Of a stretch of 64,000 nucleotides of DNA, positions 59,192 to 64,000 are shown one piece after another (position 1 is the first letter of the stretch; each line of letters begins with the position of its first letter). Position numbers and translations under genes: made by a program. Origin of the DNA: Nannocystis sp. RBIL2 (GTDB taxonomy: Bacteria; Myxococcota_A; Polyangia; Nannocystales; Nannocystaceae); the NCBI RefSeq assembly GCF_026626745.1, contig NZ_JAPNJW010000002.1, forward strand, positions 3,186,151 to 3,250,150, read 5' to 3'. Under the pieces are notes generated by a model, which was not told the origin of the DNA, ran no database searches, and saw nothing but the letters and a program-made list of their open reading frames with translations.

Positions 59192-60085
59192 ATGCTCGGG
59201 TCCTGTAGTCTCCTATTCGGGCTGGCGCTCGCGACCGGAGGCGTCGCTAACTCCGCTCCCGATCCCAGCGCCTTGTACAAAGAAGCGGGCCGCTTGCGGA
59301 AGTCCGGCGACCTCGCGGGGGCCTCTCGCGCCTATGGACAGGCCCACGACGTCCTTCGCGCGAGCAATTTCGACCACAGCAACGTCCTGGACAGTCTCCT
59401 CGAGTCGGTCTCGCTGGCACTCCAGGTACACGGCGTGAAGCCGGACGTTCCGCTCCTGTGCGGCGCGCAAAAGCGCGTCACGGACTACGCAGCGGCCGCC
59501 GCCGCGCATAAAGCCCCTGCCGGGCCCGAGGTGGTCGATCTCATCGAGCAGGTGGACGCAGCCCTCGAGCGCTCGAAAGGCTTCTGCCATCTCCCCGCGG
59601 AGGCGCCCGCAGTGCCAGCCCCTGCGCCCTCCGAAACCTCGACTCAAGCAATCCAAACCCGCACATCCGACTCACCTCCGGCGACGGATACTCCAGAGGA
59701 GGCGAAGGCACAGCCAGAAGGCCCGGTCCCGCCGGATTCGTCACCTCCACCCGTCCCCCACCACCGACTATCTCCATTGCAAATCGCAGGCTACAGCAGC
59801 CTCGGCGTAGCAGGAGCCGGGGCCGTCTTGCTGCTCGTCGGCGTGGGAGTGGGCCTCAAGAAAGAACGCGACGGCGGCGATTACGGGCCGACGCAATATG
59901 GCTACGCCAGTTGGCTACAAGAAAACGTGATCCGCGGCGGCGGGCGAGCGAACCAAGTCGCCATCGCAGGCGCCACGATCGCGTCCGTCGCGGCGATCAC
60001 GGCAGTGGCGTTGCTGGTCACTGCCCGCCAAAAAACTCGCAACTCGGCCCGGGTTCAGCTCGCGCCGTTACGCGTGAGCTTCTAG
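59192..60085 (+). CDS. exported two-TM protein with TPR-like N-terminus, upstream of kinase
   Basis: 297 residues from the ATG at 59192. Signal peptide (MLGSCSLLFGLALATGGVAN). Residues about 25-125 are helical with TPR-like spacing (SALYKEAGRLRKSGDLAGA, SRAYGQAHDVLRASNF; AAAAHKAPAGPEVVDLIEQV). A Pro/Ser/Thr-rich spacer is followed by two membrane helices at about 198-222 (VAGAGAVLLLVGVGVGL) and 253-276 (VAIAGATIASVAAITAVALL). It shares this layout with 42819-43691. The kinase gene starts 13 bp after its stop, so the two are very likely co-transcribed. Confidence 0.78.
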   Translation: MLGSCSLLFGLALATGGVANSAPDPSALYKEAGRLRKSGDLAGASRAYGQAHDVLRASNFDHSNVLDSLLESVSLALQVHGVKPDVPLLCGAQKRVTDYAAAAAAHKAPAGPEVVDLIEQVDAALERSKGFCHLPAEAPAVPAPAPSETSTQAIQTRTSDSPPATDTPEEAKAQPEGPVPPDSSPPPVPHHRLSPLQIAGYSSLGVAGAGAVLLLVGVGVGLKKERDGGDYGPTQYGYASWLQENVIRGGGRANQVAIAGATIASVAAITAVALLVTARQKTRNSARVQLAPLRVSF

Positions 60086-60098
60086 CCCTTCGAGCAAC

Positions 60099-61979
60099 AT
60101 GCAAGAACCCGCCCTCATCGGCTCGGTCCTCGATGGCCGCTACAAGATCCTCGATCGCCTCGGCGCTGGCGGTATGGGGGCAGTGTACCGGGCCGAGCAC
60201 GTGATGCTCGGGAGTCAGGTGGCCATCAAGGTACTCCTGCCGAAGTTCGCCCACGACTCCGAATGGGTCCGACGTTTCCTGCTGGAGGCCCGAGCCGCGT
60301 CTCGCCTTCGTCACCCTCACATCGTCCAGGTCCACGATCTCGCCGCGCCCCATCAGGGTCTCGTTTACATGGTGATGGAGCTCCTCGAAGGCGAGAGCCT
60401 CCACGCGCTGTCTCGACGCGAAGGACCGCTGCCGTGGCAGCGCGTCGCGCGATTGAGCGAGCAGGTGGCCGACGCGCTCGCGGCCGCCCACGCTCGCGGC
60501 ATCATCCACCGCGACATCAAGCCGCCCAACGTCTTCCGGATCGGAGGCGCGAACGACCCTGACTTCGTGAAAGTGCTCGATTTCGGGATCGCAAAATTCC
60601 TGGCGGACGCCAGCGGGGACGGCGAGGGCCCGCACACTGCGAGCGACATCTTGATGGGGACGCCGGAGTACATCGCCCCCGAGCTGATCGAGGGATCGCG
60701 TCCGGACGCCCGGGCGGATGTCTATTCGCTGGGCGTCATGATGTACAAATTGCTGACAGGGCGGGTCCCTTTCGTCGGTAATCACATCGTCGTCGCGTAT
60801 CAGATCAGGAACGGCCCTCCCGCACCGCCGAGCCGACACCTGCCGCCCGGCGTCGTGCCCCCTGAAGTGGACACCTTGATCTTGCGAGCGATACGCCGAG
60901 AACGCGAAGAGCGCACTGCCAGCATGACGGAGCTCATCGCCGCGCTTCGCGCCTGCCGCGACATCCAACCGGTCGCACCGGACCCGCTCGCAACCACGGA
61001 TCTGCAGGCGGCCCTGTCCGCCGCTGCAGCACCCACCCGGGTCACGCTGCAGCCCGTCGCCCCCGAGCGCGCGCGGCCCGACATCGTCGAGCCGCCGCCC
61101 ATCGAGCACGACCTGAGCGAGGAGTCGACGCTGCGTCGTGACAAGTCGTTGCCGGCCGAGCCGATCACCGACGTCAAGGCGGCCGCGCAAAGCTCGGTCG
61201 TCGCCGAGGTTCAAACGGACAGAACCTCGCTACCCGAGCGCGCGTCGATCCCCGAGGCTCCTCCGCGGTCGCCGGTGCGAAGCCGCGTCGCCGTGGCTGC
61301 TTCCGTCGCCTTCTTCGCAGCCTTGACCACCACTGTCATGAGATGGGGCAGGAGCGACGATTCTGCGGGGAGCGGCGCGCTCGCGGACGATGGCCCGCCT
61401 CCGCTCATGATCGCGTCCTCACCGACAAGTGTAAGCGCCCCGCAGCCGATCACGACGACCATGACGGAGCCGGCCGAGGCGCCTCCGAAAGCTCCTGAGC
61501 CGGTCCCACCGCCGTCCACGGAGCCGGTAGCGACGACCTCGACGGAGCCAGCCGAGACGCTGCTGAAGACCGCTGAACCGACCCCACCTCCCCCTTCGGA
61601 GCCAGTCGCGGCTCCCCCTGCCCCGGTCGACCCGGTCCGCCCCAAGAGCGGTCCCTCGACCCGAAAGCGGCGCAGCGGCGGCTCCGCGACGGAAGTCAAT
61701 CTCTCGCAGTCGCTCAGCAGTGCCGCGATCGTTCGCTACCTCGAGGCAATGGACGCCAAGATCCAGAAGGATTGCTTCCAGGCGCACAACGTCCTCGCGG
61801 AGACCACCGTCCAGGTCGCCGTATCCGTCGACCCCTCCGGACAAGCCCGCGTCAAACCGAACAAGCCGCGCTCGTGGCCGTCCGTCGCCTGCATCGTCAA
61901 GCTGGTCGAGAAATATACCTTCCCGCAGACTCAGCAAGGAGGAACGGGAGAGCACGTCTTCACTGCGCAAGGTAAATGA
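60099..61979 (+). CDS. transmembrane Ser/Thr protein kinase with AgmX/TonB-like C-terminal domain
   Basis: 626 residues. Kinase domain at about 14-290: glycine loop GAGGMGAVYRAE, VAIK with Lys44, HRDIKPPN with Asp139, DFG with Asp161, GTPEYIAPE. A spacer, a membrane helix at about 395-415 (VAVAASVAFFAALTTTVM), a Pro/Thr/Ser-rich periplasmic linker, and a C-terminal domain with CFQAHNVLAETTVQVAVSVD and SWPSVACIVKLVEKYTFPQ follow. This last part resembles the AgmX/PglI-type or TonB-like domain of gliding and cell-envelope proteins. It suggests envelope sensing coupled to cytosolic phosphorylation. It is in a two-gene unit with the upstream TPR-like protein. Confidence 0.93.
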   Translation: MQEPALIGSVLDGRYKILDRLGAGGMGAVYRAEHVMLGSQVAIKVLLPKFAHDSEWVRRFLLEARAASRLRHPHIVQVHDLAAPHQGLVYMVMELLEGESLHALSRREGPLPWQRVARLSEQVADALAAAHARGIIHRDIKPPNVFRIGGANDPDFVKVLDFGIAKFLADASGDGEGPHTASDILMGTPEYIAPELIEGSRPDARADVYSLGVMMYKLLTGRVPFVGNHIVVAYQIRNGPPAPPSRHLPPGVVPPEVDTLILRAIRREREERTASMTELIAALRACRDIQPVAPDPLATTDLQAALSAAAAPTRVTLQPVAPERARPDIVEPPPIEHDLSEESTLRRDKSLPAEPITDVKAAAQSSVVAEVQTDRTSLPERASIPEAPPRSPVRSRVAVAASVAFFAALTTTVMRWGRSDDSAGSGALADDGPPPLMIASSPTSVSAPQPITTTMTEPAEAPPKAPEPVPPPSTEPVATTSTEPAETLLKTAEPTPPPPSEPVAAPPAPVDPVRPKSGPSTRKRRSGGSATEVNLSQSLSSAAIVRYLEAMDAKIQKDCFQAHNVLAETTVQVAVSVDPSGQARVKPNKPRSWPSVACIVKLVEKYTFPQTQQGGTGEHVFTAQGK

Positions 61980-62039
61980 CGCATTCGCGCCGAGCCCCTC
62001 CTCGCATCAATTCCTTCGCGCCAGCCCGGCGGCGCAGCG

Positions 62040-63758
62040 TCACTGCCCCGCCGCGGTCGCGAACCGCACCGCCACCAGGCTGTGCGGCGGCAGCGTCACT
62101 TGCACGCGCTCGCCTTCCTGCACGTATTGCGCCGGCTCGGGCGCGATCGGGAAGTACAGCGTGTTGTGATCGGCGGCCGGCGGCGCCCACTGACTCGCCG
62201 CGGTCGCGGTCCAGCCCGGGGGCAGGTCCAGCGTGAACGTGTGGCTGCGCTCGAGGTCGCGGTGCAGCGCGACCAGGCTGCCGGTCTCGCCGGCGGGGTC
62301 GACGAACGCGGCGGCGTGGACCAGCGGGACCGTCACCTTGTCTGTCCCGACGGTCATGTCTTGATCGATCTGCTTCGAGAACTCGAGCGGGGCCGCGCGC
62401 TCGAGCAGGTGTTCGCCGACGAAGCGGGTCGCCGCGTAGCTGGCCATCGGCGTGACCGTCTCGTTCTTGCCCTTGCGGAACGGGTTGTACCAGGGCTCGA
62501 GCAGTGGGTCGCGGTCGGGGCTGTCGATCGTGTCGTAGTCGAGGGCGGCGTGCTGGCAGGCAGCTTCGACCCCGAGCTGCGCGTACAGCAGCAGCATGCC
62601 GGCGAGGCCGAGGCCGACCACGGCCTCCCGACCGCGCTCGAACTGGCCGCGCGAGGACGTGCCGGCGACGTGGTACTCGGTGACCACCAGCTCGAGCCCG
62701 GGGCGCACGGCGTCGAGGGCCGCGCGGGCGCGGGCGAAGCCGGGGCGGAACACCTCCGTGCCGGCCAGCGCGAAGAACAGATCGTTGGGGTCGGTCCAGC
62801 CGAGCGCCTTGGCGTCGTCGACGAGGTAATGATGGACCACCGCGCCGGCGACCGCCGGGTCCTTCAGCAACGGCGCCAGCGCCTGCACTGCCGCCTCGAC
62901 GCCGCCCCACCCGTCCATCGACGCCTGCGCGAGCGGGACCCAGAAGCGGGCCTCGGGCTCGACTGCCTTGACCGCGGCCACGTACTCGAGCGCGCGCGCC
63001 GCGAAGTCGGCCGCCGAGGCGCTCGGCTTGCCCGACCACTTCGGGTCGCCGCCGTGCTTGGCCTCGGGGTTGGCGTACGCGTAATCGCCGTCGGCCGAAT
63101 AGCCGGTGTTCCACGCGGCGTAGGGCTCGCTGCCGAGCTCGAACAGGGTCTGGCGATACGGCTGGTCCTGACCCCAGTGCAGGCGCGCGGCCACGTCGAC
63201 GTCGTCCGCGTCGGTGCCGTTGAGGTGGGTGACGTACGCGGCCGCCTCGGCCGCGGTACCTGACCCGAAGTTCAGGGTCACGATCGGCGCCGCGTCGGCG
63301 TCCTGCATCAACGCGAAGTACTCGAAGGTCGCCATCTCGTCGCCGGCCGCCGGCGCGTGGCCGGGCTCGACCCAGCGATAGAAGTGATAGCCGTCCTCGC
63401 CGCGCGCGCCGTCGATCTGCAGGCCCGAGAAGCGCATCAACGGCGCCCGCCCGTGGCCCGGCCGCGCCTCCGCGAACGCCTGCGCCGCCGCGACCTTGTG
63501 CGGCGTCCGCCACTCGGGGTGCAGCGGGTCGCTCTCCGGCGCGTAGGCGGTGCCGCGGCCGAGGTTCCAGCCGACCAGGTCGCCGACCGGCTCGCCCGGA
63601 CGGGTGAAGTCGAGGCTGGCGTGCACGTCGCCCATCATCACCGGCGCGTCGTCGGTCGAGCTGCCGAGCACGCCGAAGGTCGTCTGCGGCGGCGGGAGCG
63701 AGTTGCACGCGAGCAGCAAGAGACCGGGGACCAGCGACGCGACCCGACCCATGGACAT
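62040..63758 (-). CDS. clan GH-A glycoside hydrolase lipoprotein (GH51/GH39-like)
   Basis: 572 residues from the ATG at 63758 (63752 also possible). Signal peptide MSMGRVASLVPGLLLLAC with lipobox LLLAC. The TIM-barrel signature of clan GH-A: an acid/base Glu at about 211 in FELGSEPYAAWNTG and a nucleophile Glu at about 361 in LELVVTEYHVAG, with FGVLGSSTDDAP and DLVGWNLGRGTAYAPES near the N-terminus. The C-terminal part (HRDLERSHTFTLDLPPGWTA, VTLPPHSLVAVRFATAAG) is a beta-sandwich as in alpha-L-arabinofuranosidases. It probably degrades arabinose-containing polysaccharide at the cell surface; the exact family needs a profile search. Confidence 0.85.
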   Translation of the reverse strand: MSMGRVASLVPGLLLLACNSLPPPQTTFGVLGSSTDDAPVMMGDVHASLDFTRPGEPVGDLVGWNLGRGTAYAPESDPLHPEWRTPHKVAAAQAFAEARPGHGRAPLMRFSGLQIDGARGEDGYHFYRWVEPGHAPAAGDEMATFEYFALMQDADAAPIVTLNFGSGTAAEAAAYVTHLNGTDADDVDVAARLHWGQDQPYRQTLFELGSEPYAAWNTGYSADGDYAYANPEAKHGGDPKWSGKPSASAADFAARALEYVAAVKAVEPEARFWVPLAQASMDGWGGVEAAVQALAPLLKDPAVAGAVVHHYLVDDAKALGWTDPNDLFFALAGTEVFRPGFARARAALDAVRPGLELVVTEYHVAGTSSRGQFERGREAVVGLGLAGMLLLYAQLGVEAACQHAALDYDTIDSPDRDPLLEPWYNPFRKGKNETVTPMASYAATRFVGEHLLERAAPLEFSKQIDQDMTVGTDKVTVPLVHAAAFVDPAGETGSLVALHRDLERSHTFTLDLPPGWTATAASQWAPPAADHNTLYFPIAPEPAQYVQEGERVQVTLPPHSLVAVRFATAAGQ

Positions 63759-63867
63759 CGCGCTGTGAATACCACGATCAGGGATCGCCGTAGAAGCGCT
63801 TTCGCACGACCTCACCGGACCTGTCGCGCTCTCTGTCCCGGAAGTCATGTGGTATCGGGGGGGGCCC

Positions 63868-64000
63868 ATGCGCCTTCGCTCGCCCCGCACGGTCCTCACA
63901 TTCGCGGCCCTGGCCGCGCTGGGTTGTCCGCGGCCCTCGGCGAGCGAGGCGCCCGCGCGGACGTCCCCGCCGATCGCCGCCGACCTGGTCATCCGCGACG
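63868..64000 (+). CDS. N-terminus of a lipoprotein (truncated by the window)
   Basis: 44 codons visible from the ATG at 63868 (an in-frame ATG at 63847 also exists). The start MRLRSPRTVLTFAALAALGC gives a signal peptide with lipobox AALGC. Then a Pro/Ser/Ala linker and AADLVIRD follow up to the end. Function cannot be told. Confidence 0.7.
   Translation, partial: MRLRSPRTVLTFAALAALGCPRPSASEAPARTSPPIAADLVIRD

Overview
The window reads as a piece of chromosome from a very GC-rich deltaproteobacterial predator-type genome, most likely a myxobacterium of the Nannocystaceae type. The grounds are: strong G/C bias at third codon positions; about nineteen predicted lipoproteins, many with a Cys lipobox followed by a long Ser/Thr/Gly/Glu linker; a subtilase with Asp-rich metal-binding repeats and a MYXO-CTERM-like tail; and a transmembrane Ser/Thr kinase with an adventurous-gliding-type C-terminal domain. 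I see no transposase, phage, CRISPR, rRNA or tRNA gene. The family assignment is inference from style, not from a marker gene.

Layout. 1-5 kb: end of an unknown gene, an Lrp/AsnC regulator divergent from a secreted alpha/beta hydrolase, and a MORN-like/HEAT-like protein. 5-10 kb: small lipoproteins, a ketopantoate-reductase-like enzyme, an S37-like peptidase lipoprotein, an FMN reductase and a probably frameshifted lipoprotein. 10-15 kb: a minus-strand block with an envelope protein, a sigma-70 family factor and its overlapping membrane anti-sigma candidate. 15-28 kb: GlpG-type rhomboid, YCII protein, hydrolase lipoprotein, isochorismatase-SnoaL fusion, MYXO-CTERM subtilase, CNNM/CorC-like membrane protein, and an SDR/LysR divergent pair. 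28-34 kb: two long gene-poor stretches, small exported proteins, a Cys-rich tandem-repeat lipoprotein and a thioredoxin-reductase-like flavoprotein. 34-46 kb: DEAD-box helicase, a translationally coupled secreted-protein/4-TM-protein unit whose halves have relatives nearby, and many lipoproteins. 46-54 kb: Gfo/Idh/MocA oxidoreductase, aquaporin, a GT-C-like integral membrane protein, an SMP-30 lipoprotein and a 5'-nucleotidase. 54-64 kb: a membrane-anchored MutS-like ATPase, more lipoproteins, a kinase operon and a clan GH-A glycosidase lipoprotein.

Non-coding structure. The most distinctive feature is a dispersed small hairpin with arms CATGTCC/GGACATG (or TGTCC/GGACA) and 4-10 nt loops. It occurs at more than a dozen places, mostly between genes, including most of the convergent junctions that lack another strong stem, but also in divergent promoter regions and inside a few genes. 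Separate long, perfect GC-rich stems (10-15 bp, no U-tract) sit just after many stop codons, and one 19-bp stem fills the gap between the oxidoreductase and aquaporin genes and ends on the base before the aquaporin ATG.

The genes do not form one recognisable pathway. The common theme is the cell envelope: lipoproteins, exported hydrolases, and membrane-linked regulation (sigma/anti-sigma, transmembrane kinase, rhomboid). Two apparent frameshifts (9.8-10.2 kb and 36.5-37.1 kb) need read-level checking before they are called pseudogenes.
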